Origin: Nakaseomyces glabratus
Lineage: Eukaryota; Ascomycota; Saccharomycetes; Saccharomycetales; Saccharomycetaceae
Reading direction: 5' to 3'
DNA: 64,000 nt
NCBI RefSeq assembly: GCF_010111755.1
Contig: NC_088960.1
Span: 248,001 to 312,000 of the forward strand
The notes below the pieces were generated by a model. The model had not been told where the DNA came from. It did not search any database and worked only from the letters and a program-made list of their open reading frames with translations. This document shows positions 10,361 to 20,488 of this stretch, piece after piece (the stretch's first letter is position 1; each line of letters opens with the position of its first letter). The translations under genes and the position numbers were made by a program.

Positions 10361-13111
10361 ATGTCGCGGAGGAGGGCATTTCAAGGCGGTATAATGCCTG
10401 TGGACACTCTTTCCTCATCGCCTGTTGCGGAGACGCAGGAGAGGCGGCCGGTGTCCCCGGTACGGTATAGGAGGAAGCGTGATCCGAAGGTCATCGCGGA
10501 GTTAAATCAGAAAGGCCATGAGATATTCAGTATAGGTGATGAAGATGGTTTACCAATGAGACACAAGGAGAAAGATGTACAGCGTGGTGAAGGTGAGGAA
10601 AGATCATCAAATAGGCCGACTTCAACATCAGATGGCAATTATGAGAGTCTTCGATACGTGGTAGTTGGGAAAATGAAGCTGATAACGCTTGATCAGAAGG
10701 AGGTGGATGTGGAGGAAGCTGTGCTAGAGTTCAGTAACAAGAAAGGTGAACTTAACCCTTCTATGAAGATTAGGCCTACAGACAGTAGAAGCAAAGTGAA
10801 AGATTTCAAAATCAAGATACTCCGAGATTGTTCTAAGATATGGTTCACAGAAAGGGTAGCAAAAGTGGGTATATTTCTGAAAGAGAAATTGGATGTTCCC
10901 ATCGTTGATGGTAGCAATGAGGTTTTGCCTATTATCTGCATTGTCTGGGTTAGATCACTTCAGGATTCAACAATATTTCTCCGACTATCACGAATTCAGA
11001 TAGTGCTTCATGAATTAGCCAAAAGTAGAAAAACACTACATACTACACTAACAGTACTCACGAATCTAACCGAACTTGAATTACAAAGATGCATAAAATC
11101 CAATATGATCACAGAACTTCAAAAATTGTCAAGGGCTAAAAGAAGACTAATTTCTTCTTCATCAGACGGTATTAACGACCAGGATGATGTACCGAACAAG
11201 GGTGTATCAAACACAAACAATGTATCACGTAAAAATGGGATCAGATCTCTGATTTCTAAGGCCAGTAAGGCCGCATATAATACGGGGAATGGTAAGTCAA
11301 TACGAATACCTTTTAGCGTTAATGGCGCAAATAATCGCAAGATTTCTTCTACAAGTCAATCAGTAGACCCTATACCTTCTTCAAATTTTTACTCGAGCAG
11401 TAGCCCAAGTGGAAATACACGATCTAATTCGCTCAATAAGCGTGCAAATGAGCATAAACTCTCTGATCATTTACTGTCAAATGTTAAAAGGACTAGAAAG
11501 AGTATGATTAATGGGTCTAATAACAGTATCAAAGATCCAATGTCGATCGATGACGAAGAAATCGCTTTTGATGAGGACAAAAGCAATGCGGAAGACGAAT
11601 TGTTTTACGAAACTCCAAAAATATTTGAACCAAATCTCGTGTATAAATTTACCGATGGTTCTTATTACACTATTACTAATCAGGATTTTAAATGTCTCTA
11701 TAATAAAGACTGGATTAACGATAGTATTCTCGATTTTTTCACTAAATATTTCATTGAATCAGCTATAACAAACAATAAGGTGCGGAAAGAGGATGTACAT
11801 ATCATGTCATCTTTCTTTTATACAAAATTAACTAGTACTGAAGAAGAAGTATACTCAAATGTAAAGAAATGGGTCAATAATACGGATTTATTCAAGACAA
11901 AATATGTCGTTATTCCTATTAATAATAATTTTCACTGGTTTGGATGCATTATAACTAATTTAGATTCTTTCTTCATATATTACAATGAGAACAAAATGTC
12001 TAAGAATTCCAAGAATTTAGCAAACATGGATAGAGAAGAAGATGATATTACAGTTAGTCCACCAATAATTACGATACTCACGTTTGATTCATTAAAACAA
12101 ACGCATAGCAGAGAAATTGATCCGATAAAAGAATTCCTAATTGGGTATGCTAAGGACAAGTACCAACTAGATATTGATAAAAGCCTTATAAAAATGAAAA
12201 CATGTGCTGTACCACAACAGGCAAACTTTAGTGATTGTGGTGTCCATGTGATTTTCAATATAAAAGGATTTTTTGAAAATCCTCATCAAACGGTAGAACT
12301 TTGGTATTCTAAAAAAATGAAGAATAAGCATGATATGCGCTATATTAACGAGTATTTTAATAAATCTGGAAGGAATAACTCCAGAAAATTTCTCAGAGAT
12401 ATTCTTTTATCATTACAGAAGCAACAGGTGCTTCATAATGCTGGTATAGAAGCCAATGGACAAGCATTATCTAATGTAGATGAAGATGAGGATATTGAAA
12501 TAATTGAAGATTTATATGATGCCAAAGACAGTAAACTGGCCCCCATAGATGTAAAAAAAAATGTCAATGATATAGATATTGGTAGGCAATCTTTATCTTC
12601 TCGCGTTGGTCTGCAATCAGAGCCGCCTTCGCCTACTCCAGAATTTCAAGAAGATCAATCAATTCCCAGTTCTTCAATCATGAACGTTAATTCGAAGGCC
12701 GAAGAACAAGGCCATATTATATCTAACTTATCACGGTCCTCACACATACTTGCCTCTTATAAGGATAGTGAGTCCAATCAGGTCTACACATCTCCGTACT
12801 TTGGGAAATCAATTTTGAAAGATAGAGTAGACAACTATACTGCATCGACTGAAAATGCTCATTCTAATTCTACATATTCAAATGGACATGAAAAATCAAA
12901 TGCTAATAATTCTGGTTCTCCTACTATGGACATAGGCGTAGGCGAAAATTCAGAAATTAGTGCCGATGACTTTTCTGAACGATATAACGAAAGTGACGTA
13001 AATTTAATACCCGAAGGAGTAGCACCTAAATCAGAGCAAGACGAGGATGCTCTTGATCTGATTAGGGATAGCTTAGCAAGGGAATTAAATGAAAATATCG
13101 ATACTCATTAG
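10361..13111 (+). CDS. ULP2: Ulp2-like SUMO-specific cysteine protease
   Basis: The product is 916 residues (S. cerevisiae Ulp2 is about 1,034). It removes and edits poly-SUMO chains in the nucleus and is needed for chromosome stability and cell-cycle resumption. The C48-type catalytic core spans about residues 420-660: the substrate-groove segment with NDSILDFFTKYF, then catalytic His525 in FHWFGCI, Asp576 in LTFDSL, an upstream oxyanion Gln in VPQQANFSDCG and nucleophile Cys626. The long N-terminal region and the acidic, Ser-rich C-terminal tail (about 690-916) are low in complexity, as in Ulp2, whose tails carry nuclear targeting and SUMO-interacting motifs. Convergent with SSM4, also its neighbour in S. 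cerevisiae. Confidence 0.93.
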   Translation: MSRRRAFQGGIMPVDTLSSSPVAETQERRPVSPVRYRRKRDPKVIAELNQKGHEIFSIGDEDGLPMRHKEKDVQRGEGEERSSNRPTSTSDGNYESLRYVVVGKMKLITLDQKEVDVEEAVLEFSNKKGELNPSMKIRPTDSRSKVKDFKIKILRDCSKIWFTERVAKVGIFLKEKLDVPIVDGSNEVLPIICIVWVRSLQDSTIFLRLSRIQIVLHELAKSRKTLHTTLTVLTNLTELELQRCIKSNMITELQKLSRAKRRLISSSSDGINDQDDVPNKGVSNTNNVSRKNGIRSLISKASKAAYNTGNGKSIRIPFSVNGANNRKISSTSQSVDPIPSSNFYSSSSPSGNTRSNSLNKRANEHKLSDHLLSNVKRTRKSMINGSNNSIKDPMSIDDEEIAFDEDKSNAEDELFYETPKIFEPNLVYKFTDGSYYTITNQDFKCLYNKDWINDSILDFFTKYFIESAITNNKVRKEDVHIMSSFFYTKLTSTEEEVYSNVKKWVNNTDLFKTKYVVIPINNNFHWFGCIITNLDSFFIYYNENKMSKNSKNLANMDREEDDITVSPPIITILTFDSLKQTHSREIDPIKEFLIGYAKDKYQLDIDKSLIKMKTCAVPQQANFSDCGVHVIFNIKGFFENPHQTVELWYSKKMKNKHDMRYINEYFNKSGRNNSRKFLRDILLSLQKQQVLHNAGIEANGQALSNVDEDEDIEIIEDLYDAKDSKLAPIDVKKNVNDIDIGRQSLSSRVGLQSEPPSPTPEFQEDQSIPSSSIMNVNSKAEEQGHIISNLSRSSHILASYKDSESNQVYTSPYFGKSILKDRVDNYTASTENAHSNSTYSNGHEKSNANNSGSPTMDIGVGENSEISADDFSERYNESDVNLIPEGVAPKSEQDEDALDLIRDSLARELNENIDTH

Positions 13112-13309
13112 TTACTCATTGCCAATTATCATGAATTGATAATACACTTGTCCGAATATTTTCACTTTTCCATTTAAACCATGACTGTATAACTAACATC
13201 TTAAAAACAAATAACAATGTTTTAAATGCCATTGCTAAATAGTGAAATTAAATCAAATACAAATCTATCTATAATATTTAATTACATTAACTGCTCTGAG
13301 CTATCGTAC

Positions 13310-16300
13310 TCATTGTCCATCTTTTTCTTCAGGTAAGTTTTCTAACTTTTTACCTTTGGTATAGATAGTATCTTTCACACCTTGTTCAAGGACATTCCAA
13401 TACTTGCTGAATGTAACCATAAAATTGCTAATGAAATAACTGAAATATGCCAACAACAACGTCATCATATATGCATGTTCTGTACGACTCCAAGAATGAC
13501 TAGGAACACTATTGAAAACTAATGGGATGAACTTTGCAGTTGATGACCAGGTCATATCCAAATATAAGGTTCCATTGATTACATTAAAAATGACGCATAG
13601 TACGGCAAGAACTAGTAAATTTGAACCATGGAATTTAAGGGTGTTGGTTAACACTGCTGATAGTAACCTTTTCAATAGTTCGGAAGTTCTTCTATTTTTG
13701 TTCTTAATAAATACACTACCGGTGCGTTTACCCTTTAGTAGCAATAATACTGAGTTTATTATTGTAAATATGGTCCTAATTTTATCGTTGGTGGAAGTGA
13801 ATAAATCTCCTGAAGAGCTTGGTAAAAATGAGATGAAACGGGAACCACCGCATAAGGCAATGCAATAATTGTATGCAATTATTAAATGCACTAGCAGTGC
13901 AATGTTTGATATCAACGCTATCCAAAACTCTCCCATAGCTATCAACGTCGAAAGTATCAGTTTGAAAACAAATGACTCCTTGAAATCTTTAACAATATCC
14001 AGGAATGCAACCTCAGGCTCCATTGGCACTTCAACATCGTTTTCATCATCCTCATTTTCTGCTTCTACTTCCGTTTCGACTTGATGAGTTTTATTTAGTG
14101 TCCGTTTTTCAACAAGTTTGTAGACCTTTGGTAGCAGTTGAGATAATATTATTAGGCCTATGCAGACGTAATATGGGTTGATATGCTCTTCCTTGTTTTC
14201 ATTCGAGTTTGTCATAATAAATACTTCAATTGGTAACATGAGTAATTTAGAAGTATAATGAGACATCAGGCAAATACTGATAAATAATAACGACGAAAAG
14301 AACCATATTAAACCAATCAATATCATATATCTCATTCTAAAGTTAGGTGGGACATAAACAACAAAATAATGATCAAATTCAGTATTTTGCTCATCTAAAT
14401 AACCGAATTCACCAGCTGTACTTTTATTTCTCTCATTTATCTTCTTAAAGTCTAGGGGTTTTAAAATCTTGTCATCTGTAGTGACCGGCACAAACATGGT
14501 TTGTACATAACTTCTTGAAACAATATCAGACGATGGTACCCGCATCAAAACACCATCTGGTATAAAATATGCATGAACAGACTTGTTTTCCCTAAAAAGT
14601 TCTAAGGCTTCATCATAAGTCTTGGGGCTTGTAAATAGTTCAGTATTTGACCATTGTGCCTTTTGGGATGCAAATAGTTTGAAAAACCAATTACGGTATA
14701 ATATGTGGCCTCTTTCGGTTGGAACATCCTTTCCGATGATGAATGAGGAAAGTCGTAAGTTTCTAGCACAAACATGAAATACGTACACCCAATAGTCTTT
14801 AACTGCTCTTTTTAATACGCTATTCTTTTCCAATATATTCCTAGTCACAGTGAATGCCAGAAGAATTGTTAGTGAAGTCTTATCAAAAAAGCTGTCTGGT
14901 TTGCATTTGTCAGAGAAAGTGGAAAATCCGGATTTCCATAACATTGGAAAGATTACACGTGTATGCAACCCAAATCCTGCAATAATAAATACAGCATAGA
15001 TGAACATGGAAAGACATAATCTTGAAAGTTGAATACCCATAGGATGAATCAAACTATCATGCAATATTCTAATATTAGGATCTTCTGGAGATCTAATGAA
15101 AAATAAAACACCTGGACGAATGATATGCTTTCTAATCATTCCAATATACTTCGCAAACCAATACATATACAAAGTTCCAATAATCCAGTAAGCAAAAAAA
15201 GACAGTTTAGGCCAGATCCTGAAAAGTTGAGGAATAGACAACAATTTATTTGGTGATCCTAAGATAGGACAAAACAGAGCAATGTCTAACATCACACCAG
15301 CCAGTATTGGAAAACCGGCTAGCTCAATGAAGAATAATGTGAACACTTTTAGAGTACATCTGATTGCGAACGTAATTTGGAATATTTGCCTCTTCACGTT
15401 ACTCGATAATCCATTGTGCCTACCGTATCCTTTGCTAATCATTTCTGAGACTACAGTATTAATTGCGATGGCCGTGAGGTAAGTTGTCAAACATGGTAGG
15501 GCTCTTAGTAGCATAGAATGTTTCATTGAGTTATCGAAGTATCCTTGATAGTATTCTAGATATTGATGAGTAGTGGCAACAACTAATTCCTGATGAACCA
15601 CGGATATAAAAGGAATGTACTTTACGAGCCCGAAATAAACAACTGAGAGCTTTGAATAATGCATGAGCAAGTTAAATCCTCTGAATGCAATTTCTAAAAT
15701 CTTAAGGTAAACTCTAATTAGGCCATAGCCTACCACAGTAGGTATCAAGTATGACAATAACAAATAAAGTGAGCAGACTACAGCACCAACAACGAAGTAT
15801 ATCAGAATGGAGCTGAGTTTTAACTTAACATTGATCAACACAGCATTCGCACCATCATTATCTTGCATAGCTTCATCTGGTTGGGCTTCCTGGACAGGTG
15901 GTATAAATATAGGAGCATTAGGTCTGTTCATGGCATTTTGAGCATTCCTTTCTTGTTGCTGCGCTAGTAAATTATCAAATTGGTTTTGAGCTCTTCGGTT
16001 CATCATTTCTTCAAACCTCTCTCTGAATGGATCATTCATCTCATCCTGTTGGCCAACACCCCAGTGATTAGCTTCATCGTCTGTGTCCGAGTCATGATCG
16101 TTTACAACAAAATCAGGATCGTTCTCATCGTCATCAGAATCTAGATGCATGTTGTTTATATTGTTTTGTGGGTTTACTTCCTCATCAGCGTTTACTTCAT
16201 GTAGCGGTTCTCTTTCTTGGACTCTGTCTACCACAATAGGGCGTTGCGCTTCATCCTGAATACCTTGTCTGTTGTTCTCCCTTGCTCTGAGAGCAACAGC

Positions 16301-17017
16301 AAGGTGATCAATCATAGCCTCATCCATCATTGGAAATCTTTCCATCAAGCGGGCTTTCATATCGTTTATAGACAGCTTTGGGCCAATTTTATGCAAGATC
16401 ATCTTTGAGAAGACTTCTTCTCTAACAATCATATCGTATTGGAAGTATAATGCAATGTGCAGAATAACGATAAGTGCGATTTGTAATGCTGTAAATTTAT
16501 AATTCCATAGTAGTTGCTTCAGGACAGTTGATTTCGTCAGGACAATGTTTCTGTAATACTCTGGATTTTCCTGAAAACCAAACAGTATGCTTCTGATAGT
16601 GTCCTCCTCATACGGTATTGTGCCATCCAGGGCAAATGTATAAAGTCTCGCCCAGGTATTCCAGACTAAGGGCCATCCGAACAGGAAAAGCACCAATGCG
16701 AGCGAGATTTCAAGAGACTTCCTCATTTTGGAAAACGTCGCTTTCAGTGTGGATTTCAACAGTATTGGGAACGGTATCTTCTCTGGCATATCTTCCACAT
16801 ATGTGGTCTTGAAATTGAACGGGTGGTGGCAAATATCACAGTTCACCTCCGCACCAGTCTTCGAAATGTCTATGTTCTTCGATGATATCCACTCCAGCAG
16901 ACAGGACTCATGAATGTACTTGATAGAACCCCGACACCGACATGGATGAAACAGCGGACTCTCCTCAGTGGCCTCACCACGGCATATACGACATGTAGCT
17001 CCCTGCGGTATATCCAT
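13310..17017 (-). CDS. SSM4: Doa10/Ssm4 membrane RING-CH ubiquitin ligase
   Basis: The product is 1,235 residues (S. cerevisiae 1,319). Doa10 is the ER and inner-nuclear-membrane E3 ligase of ERAD-C; with Ubc6 and Ubc7 it marks proteins with cytosolic or nuclear degrons. The N terminus has a complete RING-CH: Cys9, Cys12, Cys26, Cys28, His36, Cys39, Cys60, Cys63. An acidic, disordered stretch follows (about 270-400), then many hydrophobic segments consistent with the known 14-pass topology; the conserved TEB4-Doa10 region lies in the middle. No frameshift is seen. The upstream region carries Reb1, CACGTG and URS1-like sites. Confidence 0.96.
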   Translation of the reverse strand: MDIPQGATCRICRGEATEESPLFHPCRCRGSIKYIHESCLLEWISSKNIDISKTGAEVNCDICHHPFNFKTTYVEDMPEKIPFPILLKSTLKATFSKMRKSLEISLALVLFLFGWPLVWNTWARLYTFALDGTIPYEEDTIRSILFGFQENPEYYRNIVLTKSTVLKQLLWNYKFTALQIALIVILHIALYFQYDMIVREEVFSKMILHKIGPKLSINDMKARLMERFPMMDEAMIDHLAVALRARENNRQGIQDEAQRPIVVDRVQEREPLHEVNADEEVNPQNNINNMHLDSDDDENDPDFVVNDHDSDTDDEANHWGVGQQDEMNDPFRERFEEMMNRRAQNQFDNLLAQQQERNAQNAMNRPNAPIFIPPVQEAQPDEAMQDNDGANAVLINVKLKLSSILIYFVVGAVVCSLYLLLSYLIPTVVGYGLIRVYLKILEIAFRGFNLLMHYSKLSVVYFGLVKYIPFISVVHQELVVATTHQYLEYYQGYFDNSMKHSMLLRALPCLTTYLTAIAINTVVSEMISKGYGRHNGLSSNVKRQIFQITFAIRCTLKVFTLFFIELAGFPILAGVMLDIALFCPILGSPNKLLSIPQLFRIWPKLSFFAYWIIGTLYMYWFAKYIGMIRKHIIRPGVLFFIRSPEDPNIRILHDSLIHPMGIQLSRLCLSMFIYAVFIIAGFGLHTRVIFPMLWKSGFSTFSDKCKPDSFFDKTSLTILLAFTVTRNILEKNSVLKRAVKDYWVYVFHVCARNLRLSSFIIGKDVPTERGHILYRNWFFKLFASQKAQWSNTELFTSPKTYDEALELFRENKSVHAYFIPDGVLMRVPSSDIVSRSYVQTMFVPVTTDDKILKPLDFKKINERNKSTAGEFGYLDEQNTEFDHYFVVYVPPNFRMRYMILIGLIWFFSSLLFISICLMSHYTSKLLMLPIEVFIMTNSNENKEEHINPYYVCIGLIILSQLLPKVYKLVEKRTLNKTHQVETEVEAENEDDENDVEVPMEPEVAFLDIVKDFKESFVFKLILSTLIAMGEFWIALISNIALLVHLIIAYNYCIALCGGSRFISFLPSSSGDLFTSTNDKIRTIFTIINSVLLLLKGKRTGSVFIKNKNRRTSELLKRLLSAVLTNTLKFHGSNLLVLAVLCVIFNVINGTLYLDMTWSSTAKFIPLVFNSVPSHSWSRTEHAYMMTLLLAYFSYFISNFMVTFSKYWNVLEQGVKDTIYTKGKKLENLPEEKDGQ

Positions 17018-17357
17018 CTCTCGTTTTTAGCCCTTTTTTTTTTCTTGTATATAATCTATTTTCCAATAAACCTTACTTTGTGCAATTATTCACTATTCTT
17101 TGTAGACTCTTTTTATTTTTTTACCTTTACCGTCAGCAACAAGTCTAAAACTTCCCCCCCAAGAATCTTTATATCCCAAAGCGTTTTCTCTTATTTTGTT
17201 TTAGCCTAATTGTTTCTCAGCTGCCTGGTGATATTATTGAATGGGCCCGGTCCTGAGTACAAGATGCGATGAATAATGATTTCAAGGAAAACTGGTGGTT
17301 TTTTCCATTCTGAAATTTTTTTTTTTTTTGTTTTGGCCAATTCGATTTTTTCAAATT

Positions 17358-17365
17358 TTACCCGG
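17358..17365 (+). promoter_or_regulatory. Reb1 site
   Basis: TTACCCGG matches the Reb1 core, a general regulatory factor that keeps promoters nucleosome-free. It lies 341 bp before the SSM4 ATG. Confidence 0.5.
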
Positions 17366-17405
17366 CTTATAATATGCATTAGCATCAAAGGATAGATAAT
17401 GCTCT

Positions 17406-17414
17406 GTCACGTGA
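17406..17414 (+). promoter_or_regulatory. Cbf1/Pho4-type E box
   Basis: GTCACGTGA contains CACGTG and fits Cbf1 better than Pho4. It resembles centromere element CDEI, but no CDEIII follows within 100 bp on either side. Confidence 0.4.
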
Positions 17415-17586
17415 TTCTTCTATTTTTGCTCTCTTTTTCACGGAGCCGTTCAGCTGATTTACGGTTTTTCTTTTTGGTGTCTTTCCCGTGTCGTGTCGCG
17501 TTTCTTTGCTTCCTGCAGGCACACGATAAACACGAAATTCTCAGGAAAGTTTAGATCTCCTTCTCTGCTCATTCTTTTAACCGCCC

Positions 17587-17626
17587 AGATCTCTAGAGAT
17601 CTAGAGATCTCTAGATCTAAAGATCT
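17587..17626. repeat. Interlocking AGATCT/CTAGAG palindromes
   Basis: AGATCT recurs four times in 40 bp, joined by CTAGAG or CTCTAG so that a 16-bp and an overlapping 22-bp perfect palindrome are formed. Function unknown. Confidence 0.8.
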
Positions 17627-17639
17627 TAAATGCAGCTGG

Positions 17640-17649
17640 TCGGCGGCTA
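17640..17649 (+). promoter_or_regulatory. URS1-like Ume6 site
   Basis: TCGGCGGCTA is the exact complement of the URS1 core TAGCCGCCGA bound by Ume6. It lies 623 bp upstream of SSM4 and 227 bp from the 3' end of adhesin A, so the target is uncertain. Confidence 0.4.
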
Positions 17650-17690
17650 ATTTGTATATAGCTTACTAACGTTCTTCTGTGAGTTCCTCG

Positions 17691-17743
17691 GTCTGTGTCT
17701 GTGTCTGTGTCTGTGTCTGTGTCTGTGTCTGTGTCTGTGTCTG
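17691..17743 (+). repeat. Hexamer microsatellite (TCTGTG)n
   Basis: About 8.7 perfect copies of a 6-bp unit lie immediately 3' of adhesin A. Confidence 0.95.
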
Positions 17744-17875
17744 CCTAGCACTCCTCAACTATGTTGCTTATACAGTATAAACCCTTTAGATAACAATAAA
17801 AGTATACAAATTGTGAATAAATGATGGAATCTAATACAAACGAATGAACACACAAATGCTAGCGGTTTCCAATTC

Positions 17876-20488
17876 CTACAATAGAACCAACAAGGCCAAG
17901 GCTAGCAATATATTTATCATCCCCTTGTGATTCACAGTTCCACAGCCATGGAACGTTGTAACGACCGCGGTACCTGGAGCTGTGCCTGGAGCTATAACGC
18001 TGGTCTGGCGTGTTGTGCTGCGCGTTCTGGCATCTGCCGCTAAGCTGTGACTCTGTGAAGTCCGGGCCTCCGCTGCTAGGCTGTGACGCCCTGAACTTTG
18101 GTCTGTTCCTGAGCCGGGTTGTGCATCTCCGATTTGTCCTGGACTCTCGCCACTAGCTTGGTCTGCTCCAGTATCTGAGCCTGTACCCGAACCTGTGCCT
18201 TGCTGAGCGTTTGGTTGAAGTAGACTTCCACTATTGGACTGGCCACCTCTGCCGCTTTGGTCACCGTCCATAGCACTTGCTTGGCCTCCTTCCGATTGGC
18301 CAGAAGCAGTGTTATCAAGACCTGCTTGGCCTGCACCTGCTTGGCCTGATCCTGCTTGGCCTGCACCTGCTTGGCCTGATCCTGCTTGGCCTGCACCTGC
18401 TTGGCCTGATCCTACTTGTCCTGATCCTGCTTGGCCTGATCCTGCTTGGCCATTTCCCGTTCCACTACTTGTTCCAGATTGGTTACCATCTGCACTTCCT
18501 GATCCAGCTCCTGCTCCAGGAGTTGGTTGTTCTGAACCTCCTCCAGAGCCTGCACCAGGTTGTCCGGCAGCACCAGGTTGTCCAGCAGCACCAGGTTGTC
18601 CAGCAGCTCCGGGTTGTCCAGCAGCTCCGGGTTGTCCAGCAGCTCCGGGTTGTCCAGCAGCTCCAGGTTGTCCAGCAGCTCCGGGTTGTCCAGCAGCTCC
18701 GGGTTGTCCAGCAGCTCCAGGTTGTCCAGCAGCTCCGGGTTGTCCATCAGCTCCAGGTTGTCCATTATCGCCTCCGTTACCACCACCTGCAGATGATGTG
18801 GGAACAACCGCACTAGATGATGGTGCGGGCGGTGTACCACTGCTAACACATGTTGGGCAGAATGATGAGGGCGCTGCAGAAGAGCTTGGGGTAGAGAGTG
18901 TTGATGGTGATTCTGAAGATGTAGGGACAGTTGGAGATGATGGTGATACTGAAGATGTGGGGACAGTTGGAGATGATGGTGATACTGAAGACGTAGGGAC
19001 AGTTGGAGATGATGGTAAAGTTGAAGAGGTATCAAAAACGGAGGCTGAGACAACCGAAGATGATGGAATTGGAGTTATTGGTGGTACTACTGAAGATGAT
19101 GGTTCGGCTGAAGATGATGGAACAGCAGGTGATGATGGTTCCACTGAAGAAGATGGCTCAACTGATGAGGATGGCTCAACTGATGAGGATGGTTCCACTG
19201 ATGAGGATGGCTCAACTGATGAGGATGGTTCCACTGAAGAAGATGGCTCAACTGATGAAGATGGTTCAACTGATGAAGATGGTTCAACTGATGAAGATGG
19301 TTCAACTGATGAAGATGGTTCAACTGATGAAGATGGTTCAACTGATGAGGATGGCTCAACTGATGAGGATGGCTCAACTGATGAGGATGGTTCAACTGAT
19401 GAGGATGGTTCAACTGAAGAAGATGGCTCAACTGAAGAAGATGGCTCAACTGAAGAAGATGGCTCAACTGAAGAAGATGGTTCAACAGATGAGGAAGGTG
19501 TAATTGATGAAGACACAGCGGCACAGGTCAAATCACTTGGAATAGGCTGATTCACCAATACAAGGAAGGTATCGTAAAGATTTCCTTGAAAAGATAATGT
19601 TTCTTGTTGACCGGACATTAATGCCGGATTATAACCGCATCCAATGTCATATGAATACACACCATTGGTGGTAACAGTAAGTATACCTGTCTGTGTGTTG
19701 TAACTAAATGTTCCTGAGGACCCTACCGATGCAATTATATTCCCAAAAAAAACACCGCGAACTCTGACTACCTGGGAAACTGGGCTAATAAATGCTAATG
19801 CAGTGGTAGTTGATAGATTTATGGTATTACCAATAAAATCTAAGGCATTTACGTATAAAAATCCTTTCTGTACGTTAATTGATCCACTATTCTCAGTGAT
19901 TGTACCAAGCAAGTAATAACTATTGGCGGCATTCAAATTTATTGTTCCTAGATTTTGTAGTGTGCGGCCACTACTGCCAATGCTGAGTATGTTACCTGTC
20001 AGGCTAGGGTCATTTGTTTCACTGCCTATACTTTCGTAATTGATTGTGCCTGTATTATAGAAGGTGACTGGATCTATTATTAAGGTGGAGCTACTATCAG
20101 TGTTGGTATGAGCCAAAGATAGTGTAATAGTACCAGTGTTCGCCATCACATTGGGTGTAATCACGATATGCTGTTCTGTTGATGGACCTGTGTTCGAATT
20201 CGATATTATTAGCGTGCCTGAATTAGATAGTGATGATGATGGAGGCAAAGAAAAGGTAAAAACAGAAACCGCTGCTAGCGCGTTTGCAGTAACACTGGCC
20301 GAAGATGGTGCAATCTGCAAAAGATTATTGAATAGATACTGTGAACCGTCGTTCAATGTCAACGAAGAAACAACGCTAACATCCTCATTAAATGTTTGGT
20401 CACCAGTTAAGGTAGTTGGTGTGAGAATATCTAATGATAACACGAGCGTTGCTTTAATAAAAAAAGCAAATATTGTTATTAGCGACAT
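17876..20488 (-). CDS. Adhesin A: GPI-anchored wall protein with Hyr1-like N-terminal domain
   Basis: The product is 870 residues. It has a signal peptide (about 1-18), an N-terminal ligand/beta-helix type domain (about 20-320) of the Hyphal_reg_CWP (Hyr1/Iff N-terminal) kind with many 'NSGTI..' strands and the conserved ends YDIGCGYNPAL and DLTCAA, about 20 copies of SSSVEP (330-450), SPTVPTSS units (about 475-535), a short Cys-bearing FCPTCVSSG, GQPGAA repeats (about 572-643), GQAGSG repeats (about 679-729) and a C-terminal hydrophobic GPI signal after TTFHGCG. The Ser/Thr/Pro stretches are likely O-mannosylated stalks. Such proteins are linked to beta-1,6-glucan and mediate adhesion or shape the cell surface; ligand unknown. 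First of three tandem paralogues. Confidence 0.9.
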   Translation of the reverse strand: MSLITIFAFFIKATLVLSLDILTPTTLTGDQTFNEDVSVVSSLTLNDGSQYLFNNLLQIAPSSASVTANALAAVSVFTFSLPPSSSLSNSGTLIISNSNTGPSTEQHIVITPNVMANTGTITLSLAHTNTDSSSTLIIDPVTFYNTGTINYESIGSETNDPSLTGNILSIGSSGRTLQNLGTINLNAANSYYLLGTITENSGSINVQKGFLYVNALDFIGNTINLSTTTALAFISPVSQVVRVRGVFFGNIIASVGSSGTFSYNTQTGILTVTTNGVYSYDIGCGYNPALMSGQQETLSFQGNLYDTFLVLVNQPIPSDLTCAAVSSSITPSSSVEPSSSVEPSSSVEPSSSVEPSSSVEPSSSVEPSSSVEPSSSVEPSSSVEPSSSVEPSSSVEPSSSVEPSSSVEPSSSVEPSSSVEPSSSVEPSSSVEPSSSVEPSSSVEPSSSVEPSSPAVPSSSAEPSSSVVPPITPIPSSSVVSASVFDTSSTLPSSPTVPTSSVSPSSPTVPTSSVSPSSPTVPTSSESPSTLSTPSSSAAPSSFCPTCVSSGTPPAPSSSAVVPTSSAGGGNGGDNGQPGADGQPGAAGQPGAAGQPGAAGQPGAAGQPGAAGQPGAAGQPGAAGQPGAAGQPGAAGQPGAAGQPGAGSGGGSEQPTPGAGAGSGSADGNQSGTSSGTGNGQAGSGQAGSGQVGSGQAGAGQAGSGQAGAGQAGSGQAGAGQAGLDNTASGQSEGGQASAMDGDQSGRGGQSNSGSLLQPNAQQGTGSGTGSDTGADQASGESPGQIGDAQPGSGTDQSSGRHSLAAEARTSQSHSLAADARTRSTTRQTSVIAPGTAPGTAVVTTFHGCGTVNHKGMINILLALALLVLL
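18300..18460 (-). repeat. Gly-Gln-Ala minisatellite in adhesin A
   Basis: Tandem units encode GQAGSG/GQAGAG. Alternating GAT and GCA codons distinguish the Ser and Ala variants. Confidence 0.9.
18556..18776 (-). repeat. GQPGAA minisatellite in adhesin A
   Basis: About a dozen 18-bp units encode GQPGAA. The synonymous third positions vary between units, so the array is not freshly homogenised. Confidence 0.9.
19140..19500 (-). repeat. SSSVEP minisatellite in adhesin A
   Basis: About 20 units of 18 bp encode SSSVEP. Synonymous variants (GAGGATGGC, GAAGATGGT, GAAGAAGATGG in plus-strand reading) occur in blocks, a sign of unit duplication by slippage or unequal exchange. Confidence 0.95.

Larger units (their letters stand above)
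17018..17875. promoter_or_regulatory. SSM4 upstream region / adhesin A 3' region
   Basis: These 858 bp hold, moving away from SSM4: a Reb1 site (17358-17365), a GTCACGTGA box (17406-17414), interlocking AGATCT/CTAGAG palindromes (17587-17626), a URS1-like site (17640-17649) and a TCTGTG hexamer array (17691-17743). The last stretch is the 3' flank of adhesin A. Confidence 0.5.

Noticed and set aside
17406..17414. Centromere element CDEI
   Set aside because: GTCACGTGA fits CDEI, but no 80-bp AT-rich CDEII followed by a CCGAA-type CDEIII is found on either side.
18234..19550. Long open frames on the opposite strand or other frames of the adhesin genes, rich in Asp/Gly/Thr or Gln/Leu
   Set aside because: They are by-products of 9- and 18-bp coding repeats, which keep all frames open. 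They have no signal, domain or promoter.
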